Assembly (NCBI GenBank): GCA_021432635.1
Contig: MU270099.1
Location: 66,693 to 130,692, forward strand
Length of the DNA stretch: 64,000 nucleotides
Reading direction: 5' to 3'
Origin: Thozetella sp. PMI_491
Lineage: Eukaryota; Ascomycota; Sordariomycetes; Chaetosphaeriales; Chaetosphaeriaceae
Under the pieces are notes generated by a model, which ran no database searches, was not told the DNA's origin, and saw only the letters and a list, made by a program, of their open reading frames with translations. The stretch's first letter is position 1; each line of letters opens with the position of its first letter. The position numbers and the translations under genes are program-made. Below, piece after piece: positions 39,092 to 49,509 of this stretch.

Positions 39092-40622
39092 TATCAATCC
39101 TGGCGAGTGCTACTGGCCGAGTAACTATGTTACAGTTGCCTTTATTCAGCGGGCCGCCAAGCTTTATGAAAAACGGAGGGCGGTGGTTTTGGTTTATCGA
39201 TGGAGGCTTTCCAAAACAATCTGTACGAGTCATGACCTTTACTAGCCGTTCTTGGACCTATAACGTTACATGGGAGTATTGACGCGTGGAGATCGGCAGG
39301 TCTATCGCAGCTCTCGTGCTTTATCGGCATCAAAATTGCTTGCGGTGAGGGGTCAGACAAATTTCGCTCACTGGCCGCGGGGCCTAAGCGAAGCGGCACA
39401 GGGGTTAGTCCATGGGCTAAGTTGGGGAAGCCTGGGATGAGAACAAGGGTCCACAAGGTTGGCCGGGCCTAGAAAGGGTTATAAACACCGCCGGGGAACT
39501 AGCTGATCGGACTCCATCGCCGTTGTGGATCACACTATTTCGGCCCTATCGATACGAAGCCCAAACTAAGGGGTATGGAAAAGTGGGATGCCTAGGCCCT
39601 GTCGTCAGATTCGTAACCTCTACAAAACAAGAGTCATATTACTCGTAGGCTGTTTAAAGAGGTAGCAAGCGCCTTTAAGGCTGCATCCGCTCATGGCTAA
39701 GAAAATGGACCCGTGGGTCAGGAAAGCCCCTGAGTCGATCTATGCAGGTCATAACCCTGTTGTTGCCACTCCTTGTGGATCGACTCGCTGTGCATCATCG
39801 AGGACAGCCGCGATGATTGAGAGCGCAAGGTCCGAGGTGACTATATGTAATGCATAGATCTTTTCATACCTATCATAGGTGCTTGTGTATACCATTCGTC
39901 AATACCACACGCAACTGGGGCGTAGTTCAAACTGAGCCACCTACACCGATAGACAAGTCCAGGTAACGCAATGCGCAACCGCCAACCTTCCGGCGTGCAG
40001 GCAGCTCAGCCTTCTCTTCCGGGCCAGCGGAGTGCTCTCATGAGCATGGAAGATCTGCCACCCTCTCTTTTCTCTTTGCCCTCCTTGTTTTGACCCTCAT
40101 CGCCTTCTTTGTCTTTGCTTTACCCTAATTTCTCTATAAGCTCCAACCCTTATTATCCTAGATTTTAGCGTAATATAGACTAATTTTATATAAGCTCTAT
40201 TATAAAAAGTTAAGAACTTACCTTTAGGGTGTTAAAGTGTAGAAATCTGTGATAGATAAGCGTTGTAGCTTAAACATAGGGGTGTTAGTGCTGCATCTTA
40301 ACAGCCAGAAGTGTACCCGTGTGGTGAGAACCATGACATCAGGGTCCGGTCGGGGTAGCTCATTTTGAGAAACGGCACAAAAGATGATGAAGAGATACTC
40401 CCAAAACGATTGCGCGACTTCGACCTTCGACTCTAGGTGGCAGGGTCTCGGAGATACCCTCAGCGATCCCACAAGCACAGAAGTCGTTGATTGTGCATTC
40501 TCGGCACTCCGTCCGTCTATTACCATAAACAACTGAAAGTTTTTGTCTTGGAGAACTAAAGTAGAGCGACCAGACAAGGAAATAAGTGGCAATGACAAGG
40601 CAAAGGGAACTTGTTATCGCTT
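39092..40622. other. Intergenic region, no gene recognised
   Basis: About 1.5 kb upstream of the glycosidase-like gene and downstream of the oxygenase gene. The open frame at 40224-40598 (minus) has no family features. The interval 40120-40220 is AT-rich. No repeat pair was found. Confidence 0.5.
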
Positions 40623-42700
40623 CTAACTCTCAATGAACGTACCATGCGGACCTAACCCATACACCTGGGGCATATGAGCGCGCGCAACCTCCTCAAATGT
40701 ACGGCCGTCCAGAGCAACCAAGACACTGTGCGTGCCCTCGCGATCCACGACAATCGTCAGAACAACACCGTCATCCTCATCCTTAGCACCAGGCCGCTGT
40801 ATGAAGATGGGTTCACACGGACAGCTCTCCCCATCCGGCGGCTGCCACGTGCGCACCTCGCCGGTGAGCCAGTCCGACTTGGCCAGCCGGCTGAAGAAGG
40901 CGGCCTGCACCATCTTCAGTCCGTTGCCGAGCCGGCCAATCGGGACCGCCGTGCCGGGCGACGGGCCGCCGTTGCCGGCCGTAAAGTAGACGTAGCGGTA
41001 ATGCGGGTCCATGGAAGCGCTCTTGGCGATGCGCGGCAGCTCCGCCGCGACGCCGGGGATGGCGGCCGCGACGGTGACTCGGCGCGGCGGTTCGGAGACG
41101 CCGTCGAGCATTGGCTGGCAAACGTTGGCGAGCTCGTAGCGGATTAGAGTGCCGTCACGGAAGGGTGCGGCCGGGTCTAGGACGTTGCTTAAGTTGTACT
41201 CGCGATAAGGGACGGGGCCGCCTGCGTAGCTGCAGAGGTCGACGTGGATGTTGACCTCGTTGGTGCGCTTGTCGAGGTAATCGTAGGCGTTGACCGAGTG
41301 GAAGAACATGAAGCTGTCTCCAGCGTATGTTGCAACGCTGATGGTGGTAGAGCATGTCAGTTTTCGTGATAAGAAGTCATGCGTGAAATGTAAAGCTTAC
41401 AGTTTCCCCGAAAACTTATCCAGTACGAAGAAAAAGGTAGGAACATCGGGCTCGTACTCCAACATCTCCATGACCTGTTTTGTATTGTCGCTAACATCCA
41501 TATGCAAAGGCTAGATAGCATTAGTGCTATTCGGCCGAACATCCAAAACCGTGGTGGGATGCAAATAGATAGGTGGCGACTCACATTTCGAATGAATACC
41601 ACAAATCGGTCAGTCATGGCCATAGAGTGGATGTAGCATGGCCGACAAGGCAAAGGTGTCTTCCACAACACAGTTGCTGGGTTGGAGCGGATGTTCAAGC
41701 TAAAGATGGACAGAACCCCGTCGGGGGAGATGACGTAGTTGAAAGTCAACCCGCGTTTTCGGTCCTTGGGAGGGTGTGCACAGATGCCGTAGCCTTTGAG
41801 CTCGGGGTTGATGGCTGCGTAGGTCAAGAGCCGCTTTGGCTCAAGCGTCTTGGCATCACAGACTTGAAGCATGTTGAAGTCTGTGTGGACGAGGAACTGT
41901 GGCCAATGTCAGTCCCCGACCTATCTCCCATTCTAACTAGGAGACGAAGGCTTTGGCTTACCTCGTCCACCTCAGGATTCGCAGAAGCCGTGCCATTTGA
42001 GAGCGGGTTCGAGTCAGGGGGTAAATGCATCCCCCTCCTTGGCACGACATTCACGTTGACTTCATCGGGACCCATATGACCCTGGGGCAGGTATAACGAT
42101 TGCTGATCATACAAACCGTTAGCTTGACGGCGCTACACAAGTCTCGGGCTTCAAATATGCATGGCGAGGCAATATCGCGTACCTGCGCGCCCAGCAATGC
42201 CGAACACGGGTCTTGGGCATCCTTCAGCGGCGTGTTGGCATTCAGGCCAAACATAGTCGTGCTGACATAGCCATTCTCCTTAGCTTTCCGGACAACGCCT
42301 TCGGCAGTGTGGCGGCTGGAATAGAAGACCTCGCCATCGACCATTCGGAACTTGTGAAGTATGCCAAGGCCGTCAAAGAAGTGTTGTAATACGGCGTTCG
42401 GCTTGGAACCATCCTCCGAGAGCGGCACCGTGAAACGGCCGGAGCCGATGCTAGGATTCCCGTCAGAATCCCTGGCCAGGCTTCAGAACTGCCATTTTGA
42501 AGTAGTGGGAAGTCTCACCGCACAAAGGTCCCGCAGAGCCATTGCGGCCAGTTGCCAGCCGTGGCACACTTCACCTCTTCCCGCGTTTCGGGTGTGTCCC
42601 GGAGATACGGCGGCACATATTTGAGATCCGCCTCTTTGACGAAGTAGTTGTTGTAGAGAGCATTCGGGGTAGTAGGGGACGCCATGGCATGTGGAGACAT
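40623..42700 (-). CDS. Carotenoid-cleavage/stilbene dioxygenase family enzyme (RPE65-like)
   Basis: This non-haem Fe(II) dioxygenase cleaves a conjugated double bond; in fungi the family covers beta-carotene/apocarotenoid and stilbene (resveratrol, lignostilbene) cleavers. Six or more exons give roughly 600 residues. Exon 1 (42700 to about 42515) has LYNNYFVKEADL; the in-frame ATG at 42685 is an equally possible start. Later exons contain GSGRFTVPL, GEVFYSSRHTAEG and DEVNVNVVPRRG. The four iron-ligand histidines are visible in the family contexts ICAHPPKD (about 41778), CYIHSMAMTDR (about 41620), FFHSVNAYDYLD (about 41305-41270) and the C-terminal GLGPHGTFIES (about 40640). No stop or frameshift was seen. 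The neighbours (MFS carrier, gentisate-dioxygenase-like and FAH pseudogenes, salicylaldehyde-type ALDH) favour a stilbene or lignostilbene substrate over carotene, but this is inference from context. Confidence 0.85.
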
Positions 42701-43218
42701 GGATACAGAGGCTTAGTTGATGGTGATGGCCACTGGGACTCGTCATTCGCGTGTCCCTTAAAAGACGAAGAGCTGGCGGCCTCCGGATTCCGAGCGGCCG
42801 CCGTGAATCGTCCCATCCAGGGACACTTCCGTGTCTTAGATTGCCGCATGTCACCATGGCTGGGTCCAGGTCATGCACCCCGCATGATGGCTGGAGGCTA
42901 AGCCCTGGAAGAGTTTCACCAACGTGACCGTTGGGCGGTTGACTCCTATCTCCCCGTGAACTCCTATCCCCCCGCAAACTCTATCCCCCGAGTGTTCTCG
43001 CACTAAAAGCCTTTGCGTTGTTGTGGACCGTGCACCAGGACACGTACACATAGGAGACTTCAACAGTGGTTGTAAAGATGTAAAAAAGGTGCCCGGTGAT
43101 TTGATGTTGCCGGTCGCTCCACCGTATCTATTCGGAATTCCGCGACGTGACACTTAGCTTCGTCGACCGAGTAAACTACAATTATCTCATATCGCTCCAG
43201 TTTCCTCTAACCACAATC
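42701..43218. promoter_or_regulatory. Divergent promoter region, dioxygenase and MFS transporter
   Basis: This 518 bp gap separates divergent genes and probably holds both promoters. Open frames within it are low-complexity shadows. No specific binding motif is claimed. Confidence 0.4.
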
Positions 43219-44766
43219 ATGTCTTTGTCACCTTGGGTAAGCTAAACAGCTAGTGGCAGAGCAGTGATGAACGATGGCTGATTTCTCAGGACTGGCCGCT
43301 GTCGTGGCGCGCCGCCATCCTTCTGAATGTTGGCTTCTACAATTGGATGGGCAATGCGTTCGCGGCTGGCATCGCCGTCGTGTTTCCCCTTATTATCCCG
43401 GAGTTTGGCGTCTCCCAGGAAGATGCGTCCAGGCTATCGACGTACGCTCTGTTGACCCTGGGACTGTCGGTATGAGCGCAGAGGTCCCGCTACATTTGCT
43501 TTAACCACGTTTGCCCGCTGACCGGGTGCCTAGAATCTCTTCGCCCTCCCCCTGGCCTCGATTATTGGCAAGAGGTACTCGATCCTCCTGTCGCAGGCCG
43601 TCTTCCTCGCATCTTGCCTCTGGTCAGCTGAAGCCAAGACCTTCAACTCTCTGCTGGCTTCTCGCATCGTCGGCGGTTTGGCTGGCGGTATGATCGAGGC
43701 CCTTGGCCCAACGATTGTTGCCGAGACGTTCCGAGAACAAGCGCTGGCGCGAGCGATGGTGGTCTACGTTGGCCTCCTAGCAGCCGGATCTAATCTCGGC
43801 CCCTTCTTTGCTGGCTGCATCGCTCAGGGTCTCGGCAGCTGGCGGTGGTTCATGTGGGTGCTGGCCATCCTCACCGCAGCGAATCTCGTGGGGTCTATCC
43901 TCATGCTGCCAGAGACGACCCACCAAGAGGTCGAGTTCCAAGGCCCCATCGACATGGCGGACGAACCGCAAAAGGCCCAACAGCTGGAGACGGTTGAGAG
44001 AGCCGAGCCGGAAATACCGCCGGCCGGAACACTCAAGCGCGAGTGGGTCAAACGGTCTTTCACCGGCCGCTATGTCGCGTTTGACTGGAGGCAGGTGGCC
44101 ATCGCATTCCACAAGCCCTTCGAGCTGCTCCTAGCGCCACAAATCCTTGTCACCACACTGGTGTTTGGGCTGACAATCGGCTGGTCGGTCATCATCTCCA
44201 TCCTCGTCCCGACAGCCTACTCCCCACCGCCGTACTTGTGGGGCGCTTTCCAGGTGGGCCTCCTCAATCTCGCACCGTTCATTGGGATTGTTGTAGGTCT
44301 CCCCATCGGCGGGCCCTTGGCCGACATGCTGTCGAACCAGGCCTGGAAGAAGCGGGGAATGCATGACGCCGCCGATCGGTTCCCGGCACTGCTCCCCGGA
44401 GCCCTCCTTAGTCCGGCTGGATGCGTGCTTGTCGGTTTCGGCCTTCAGAGCCCGGACCGGTGGATCCTGCTCGCCGTAGGCTGGGCCATGCTCAGCATTG
44501 GCCTCACCGACTCAGCCAACGTGCTGCTCACCTATTGCGTCGACTGCTTGCCCTCGCGCGCGACACATATCGGAGCTCTCATCAACATCGCCAAGAATTG
44601 TGTTGCGTTTGGGACCTCTTATGCCTCTATCTCTTGGATGGAGAGCATGGGCCCGGTGAAGCAGTTCGCCACGATGGGCTCTATCCTTGGGGCCGCCTAC
44701 ATTGCCGCCATCATTGTCTGGGTATTTAACAAGCCGTTGTCACATCTTATCTCTAGGTTCGTCTAG
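43219..44766 (+). CDS. MFS transporter
   Basis: A plasma-membrane major facilitator, 476 residues, in three exons: 43219-43236, 43290-43469 and 43534-44766. The first exon codes only MSLSPW; introns of 53 and 64 nt have GTAAGC...CAG and GTATGA...TAG ends and restore DWPLSWRAAILLNVGFYNW and TLGLSNLFALPL. Hydrophobic segments fit about 12 helices, with a long charged central loop (QKAQQLETVERAEPE...TLKREWVKRS) between the two halves. Family-like pieces include LASRIVGGLAGGMIEALGPT and GPFFAGCIAQGLGSWRWFMWV. The gene diverges from the dioxygenase, so uptake or efflux of the aromatic substrate is inferred. The substrate itself cannot be read from the sequence. Confidence 0.9.
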
Positions 44767-45267
44767 CTGGCTTCCAATGGAGAACTCATGCAACGATTAC
44801 TATGGTCGGGTTTGCTAGAATCTCGCTGTGATTGGATTGGTCGTCGGTTGGATGGTGTTGGTTCTGGGTCCCAAGGCTAGCTTTGGCCAAATATAAAACC
44901 TTGCTCTTGGGAATTCCCGTCTGGAGCGTGACACCGTCACCCACTGTCCAGTCTGTGATCGATTGTATTTGAACACGGATGGCATGGGTTGTCGACTTTC
45001 GAGCGCCGCAGAAAACAGGCCGGTTGGTCTTTCATCTCGTCTCGGACCTCTCATGAATTGCTCTCTGGGGATGGACCTAGGAGCGGCAGAGACGAGACTG
45101 TTTACCGAAGCAGGGACTCTATTCTAAGCACACCGCTCTCGCAAAGAATATCGATGATTGCCTGTGTACACGAAGCCCCAACACCCTATTCTAGGCATGA
45201 AACTTAGGCGATAAATGGATCTGAATTACTCCGATACCAAGGACTCAACGTCCATGACATCAGATCC
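44767..45267. other. Intergenic, no gene recognised
   Basis: About 500 bp between the ends of the convergent MFS gene and cupin pseudogene. Small open frames on both strands show no family features. Confidence 0.5.
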
Positions 45268-45824
45268 TTAGAACTCCAGAGCTGTCAACATGGGCTTATC
45301 ATCAAAGCGGTATAAATAACACGGATCAGGGCCCGGATCGGCGAATTGCTGGTACGGGTACCAAGAGGAGATGCAGAACTTGTCTCCTTTCGACAAAGTG
45401 TACTCCTTATCACCGGTGCGAGTTTTGCCCGAGCCCTCGATGATGAACCGCATCGCGAAGGCTGTGTGGCGGTGGGCTCGGGCCGTCTCGCTTAGTATGA
45501 TGAGCTGCAGGCCCGCATAGATCGTGACCGTCGTGAACGGAGCATCTTGCGTACCACATTCGTCAGCTGGATGACCAGAATCCAAGTAGTTGTCACCTTT
45601 TCTCACCTCGAGACAGGTTGGCCAGCATCAAGACCCTGCATTCGGCCTGTGCTTACGCGGCCAGGTTCCCGCCTTTAAGGAGGCTAGGCCTGATGTCGCC
45701 GTACCTCCAGAAGTGTGGCGTGTATTGGGGGTTACGCTTTGGGGGAGGGGGGTGGTGGGGTGGTTAAGTGATCCGTATGCAGCCAGAGGGGCTTCGTGTA
45801 ACTTGGCTTGGCCGATTGAACCAT
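45268..45824 (-). pseudogene. Gentisate 1,2-dioxygenase-like cupin, disrupted
   Basis: Three reading frames together resemble a short gentisate-dioxygenase-type cupin. Frame one starts at 45824 (MVQSAKPSYTKPLWLH) and is lost at a C-rich run (about 45765). Frame two has TPHFWRYGDIRPSLL and then an in-frame TAA where a family-like ...AQAECRVLMLANL segment continues. A one-base shift at an AAAA run (about 45602) enters frame three, with GLQLI, the metal-site region AHRHTAFAMRFIIEG and a final YLYRFDDKP. The TAA could come from CAA by C-to-T change. In an aromatic pathway the family opens the gentisate ring to maleylpyruvate. Intact neighbouring genes make general sequencing error an unlikely sole cause, but homopolymer errors cannot be excluded. 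Confidence 0.7.
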
Positions 45825-46500
45825 GGGCGCCACTTTGGCGTCCACGTTTTGCGTTTCAATCGAGAAGGGGCTATATCCTGTTTTTTTTTTTTTGGCTTAG
45901 TTCTCTCCCTCGCTGGTGGGGGTCAATGAAGTGTGGTGCTCTATGACAGATTGAGCAGTCAGTGCAAACATTGAGAAATCTCCAGAGCTTGAGACGTCTG
46001 GCAAGGCACATGCTCTATTGCTATGTCATAATCTTCGAGGACTCGTCAGCTGTGCTGCGTTGCCGGGCGGCGCCAAGTCCGCCGGGTCCTGAACCGGGGA
46101 GTGCGGAGTTTAGAGAGCCTTCCGGTGAGGGGACGGACTATGCCTGGTGGTGGGGAGGCGGTTCTCATAGTTTGCTATCTCCCCGTGTTGTCGGGGCCTC
46201 AGGGCCTCATCCTAACTCCCCGGGGTCCACAGCTCCACCCAAGCTCTTAGCGTCACGGCAATCTAGAACACCTTCCGCGGACACAAACATTCGTTGAATG
46301 AGGGCTTGGGAGCATCCTGTGATGGCTAGTCTTGAACCAGCTCTAGAGATTTCACAAGATCACCATACCACAGCCTGCGCAGGCTTAGCATTGCATGCAG
46401 GTCGTAATCTTCTTGTGTGTGCCGAACTATTGACTTGCAGGAGGAAATCCCATTGCGGACCCCGCAATTGGCTTATATCATCTAACACCAGCTAGTAGAT
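45825..46500. other. Intergenic between two pseudogenes
   Basis: Contains a long T-run at about 45881-45893 and no recognisable gene. Open frames on the plus strand lack family features. Confidence 0.5.
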
Positions 46501-47504
46501 CTAAGTTGGCTGCCGACTTAAGGCAAACTTGACTTTGTTCCTCAATGTGCCAATCTTGGTGATGCTCACTTCCATTTGCGTACCTGGCTGAAGAAATCGC
46601 GGGGCCTTCATGGCACCACTAACATCTGCGAGGCACGGTCAGCCAAAGGGACCCCTTCACGGTACGATTTTTGTGGAAGTACGCACCTCCCGCGTTACCG
46701 GCCATGATGATGGACCCATCTGCAGCGTGGTCCCGCTGGAAAGGTGCGACACCAGATACGCACGATCAAACAACAAATCGGTGATGGACCCCTTTCCCCC
46801 TTCCCCCCAAAATTCCGGAGTCGATCCTCGCCGTAAAGACAAGCTCTTTCGGGTCGCCCACAAAGCCCGCCTGCACCAAGTAGGGGCCGCGGGGTACATA
46901 GGCGCAGAAGTCTTCGGAGAAACCCCAATGAGGCTCGACGCCGGCGTAGGCCGGGTTTTTCTGTCCCCTTGCGTGACGAGATATCATTACCGCACGTGTA
47001 GGCCGCCGCCACATAATCAAGCGCGTTCTCCACGGACACGCCCTTGCCCTCGTAGTCGACCTAGTCGTCCTGACAAATCTGAGGGACCACCATGTCGTCA
47101 CCATGGCCGATTACTTTTGTGTTAGGCTTGAGGAATATGAGAGGATAGGTCGGCAATTTGCGGCCCGTTTCCGGGACTGGCTCTGACATCAGTCTCTACC
47201 GCCTGCGTTTCCCATCCTTACATACCATGCTTCGAATAGTTGAGCCGGACACAGCGGAGGATGGGAACATCCTCCTGACTCAAAGGTCCCAATAGCTTCC
47301 TGACCATGACCACCTCATCCGGCAACGCTGTCTTTGCCATGGTGTCTTAGATACCGTCATCCTGTATCACTTTAGCCTGCAGCTTTGTCTGCTCGGTCGT
47401 GTTTCCGAGGTCAAAATCGGCTGATGGCAGCATGGGCCCAGCACGAAGTATTCTGCCATCCCCGGAACGATGAACTGGATCAGTCGTTGCTACGGAATAG
47501 TCAT
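46501..47504 (-). pseudogene. Fumarylacetoacetate/fumarylpyruvate hydrolase family, heavily disrupted
   Basis: Successive frames match an FAH-family hydrolase from end to end. A likely start at 47504 gives MTIP, then TAG where Trp is usual (a TGG-to-TAG change would explain it), then QRLIQFI. A frame change at a G-run (about 47462) leads to LPSADFDLGN. A TAA at about 47350 precedes MAKTALPDEVVMVRKLLGPL. After an intron come SLIFLKPNT-type sequence (YPLIFLKPNTKVIGHGDD) and ICQDD, followed by TAG (from CAG by C-to-T) and VDYEGKG. Further frame changes at about 46950 (AAAAACCC), about 46795 (G/A runs) and about 46715 separate YVAAAYTCGNDISSRK, PHWGFSEDFCAY, LVSHLSSGTTLQ and IIMAGNAG. The last exon reads FLQPGTQMEVSITKIG and stops at 46501. 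The family hydrolyses fumarylpyruvate in the gentisate pathway. Confidence 0.8.
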
Positions 47505-47861
47505 CTCGTCTGTGAGGAGATGCTCCAATTTCTTTTTGGTGATACTCGCTTGGGAATACCAAGTTCTTCGAAATAGCGAGGACGCATCAATATTCCGTCT
47601 CGCATATGTTGCGGTGAAACCTTGGCGGCCAAAGCGGGGAGTTAGGGTCCGGAGTTAGGGAAGGAAACCGCCGCGCATAGCATGCTATTGCTGACGATGG
47701 AGATCTCTCACTAGGCACGAAGGAAATGAAGTAGAAACACTGCCGTGAAGATAAAGAAAATAAATCGGTTAAAACGAAGATAGTGAGCTTGAGAATGTCT
47801 TGCGTGTTTGAGAGGCGACGGAGGAATCTAGTGTAAACAACTCCATGCTGAGTAGCCGATC
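47505..47861. promoter_or_regulatory. Divergent spacer between FAH pseudogene and ALDH
   Basis: A 357 bp gap that should contain the ALDH promoter. No binding motif or RNA gene was recognised. Confidence 0.4.
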
Positions 47862-49509
47862 ATGGTCTCCAACATCGTGCCTCTGATTATCCATGGAGAA
47901 TCTGTGGTTCTGGACGGATCCTTAAGTGAACGTGTCTTCATTCCCAATCCCGACATTACTCATCTTGATGACTGGAAAGCTCAAGGGGCAACCCGCGAGG
48001 TCTGCCTCCGTTCAATCGACTCCTGCGCACAAGCGTTCCCGGGGTGGAGGGGAACGCAGCCTTCCGACAGACAGCGGCTTTTCAACCAACTAGCTCGGGT
48101 GCGTACACATCGTCGGCCATCGCATCTGCCCACGAAACTATTCACGAGTGGCGGCAAGCTAACCATGAACCATCTGATAGCTGCTTCGAGAGAGCGCAGA
48201 CGAGCTCCGGGCCACGATCCAGGAGGAAATCGGATGCTCGGAGAAATGGGCCTCCATCAACGTGGAGGATACTATCGGCATGGTTGAACAGGTAGCTGCA
48301 ATTACAACCTCGGGAGTCTTGGCGGGAACGGTCCCCGAAGTAAGGGCCTCCGGCGCACATGCCGTCGTGTTCAAGGAGCCTCTGGGCGTGGTGTTGGGCA
48401 TCGCCCCGTGGAATGCACCGGCCGTCCTGGGGCTGCGCAGCGTTGCTGCTCCGGTAGCGGCGGGAAATTGTGCTATTTTCAAGGTCAGCAAGGCTCTAGC
48501 AGCTCTTTGCCTTGATCAACCTTTGTTACGCGAAGCATGCTTACTTCAAAAAAGGGATCGGAGCTGAGTCCGAGGACTCACTACTTCATAGCCAAGTCTT
48601 TCCAAGATGCTGGATTTCCTCCAGGGGTGGTCAACTTTCTCATCCACCGGCCCGAAGACGCACCAGAAATCTTTGAGACGCTCATCTCCCACCCCGCCAT
48701 ACGAAAGTGTAACTTCACCGGCTCCACGGCCGTCGGCAGACACATAGCGGCGCGTGCCGCCCAGTTTCTGAAGCCAGTCCTCCTGGAGCTGGGTGGGAAG
48801 AACTTCGCCATCGTCCTAGACGATGCCGACTTTAGTGTGGCCGCAGACGCGATCCTCGAGGGTGCTTTTCTGAACGTAGGTTACCTTCAGCGCTGCGGTA
48901 TGCTCTCTTAGTCCAGTGGCTAATTCGTTGACACCCCCTTCAAAGAGCGGCCAGATCTGTATGTCTACCGACCTAGTCTTGGTATCCGAGGCGAAAAAGT
49001 CACTTCTTTGCGAGATGCTCCGCGAGCGACTCAAGTCGGCATCCCAGAACGTCACACGGACCATCAACGCCAAAAGCGGCGCGCGAGTCAAGGCCCTGCA
49101 GGACGACGCCGTGAACAAAGGAGCCTCCGTCAGCACCGCTTCCGGCGGCGAAGGGCTGGAAGATGGTCTACTGATCGAAAATGTCAGCCCTGACATGGAC
49201 TTCTGGCACCAGGAAAGCTTCGGTCCAGTCGTCGGCATCGCGGTATACCGTGACATCAATGAGGCTGTGGCCATTGTGAACGATTGCAGCTACGGTTTGT
49301 CCACTGCTCTCTTCACTCAACCTACACTTTCGGCGCTAGAACTCGCTAGCCGGCTAAACGTAGGGGCTATACATATCAATGGGCCAACCGTTCACGACGA
49401 GCCAACATTGCCGCACGGAGGACACAAGGACAGTGGGTGGGGACGGTTCGGTGGGTGTTGGGGCTTTGAGGAGTTCCTACACACCAAGACTGTGATTATG
49501 AACCAATAA
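47862..49509 (+). CDS. Aldehyde dehydrogenase, salicylaldehyde-dehydrogenase-like
   Basis: An NAD(P)-dependent aldehyde dehydrogenase of 474 residues in four exons: 47862-48098, 48181-48483, 48555-48875 and 48946-49509. Splice ends GTGCGT...TAG, GTCAGC...AAG and GTAGGT...AAG all restore frame and motif. Catalytic and cofactor residues are present: PWNAP (Asn), IFK|GSELSP (Lys; the intron falls inside this motif), LELGGKN (general-base Glu), SGQICMST (nucleophile Cys) and QESFGPVVGI. The C-terminus has the class-typical HGGHKDSGWGRFGG and WGFEEFLHTKT, like bacterial and fungal salicylaldehyde/vanillin dehydrogenases. Unlike its neighbours it appears intact. It would oxidise a benzaldehyde released by stilbene cleavage, an inference from context. 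Confidence 0.85.

Noticed and set aside
40224-40598. 125-codon minus-strand frame downstream of the dioxygenase
   Set aside because: No recognisable domain and an AT-rich edge; more likely a chance frame.
47862-49509. ALDH as a pseudogene, because its reading frames are split into four pieces
   Set aside because: Three canonical-length introns restore 474 codons and all catalytic residues.
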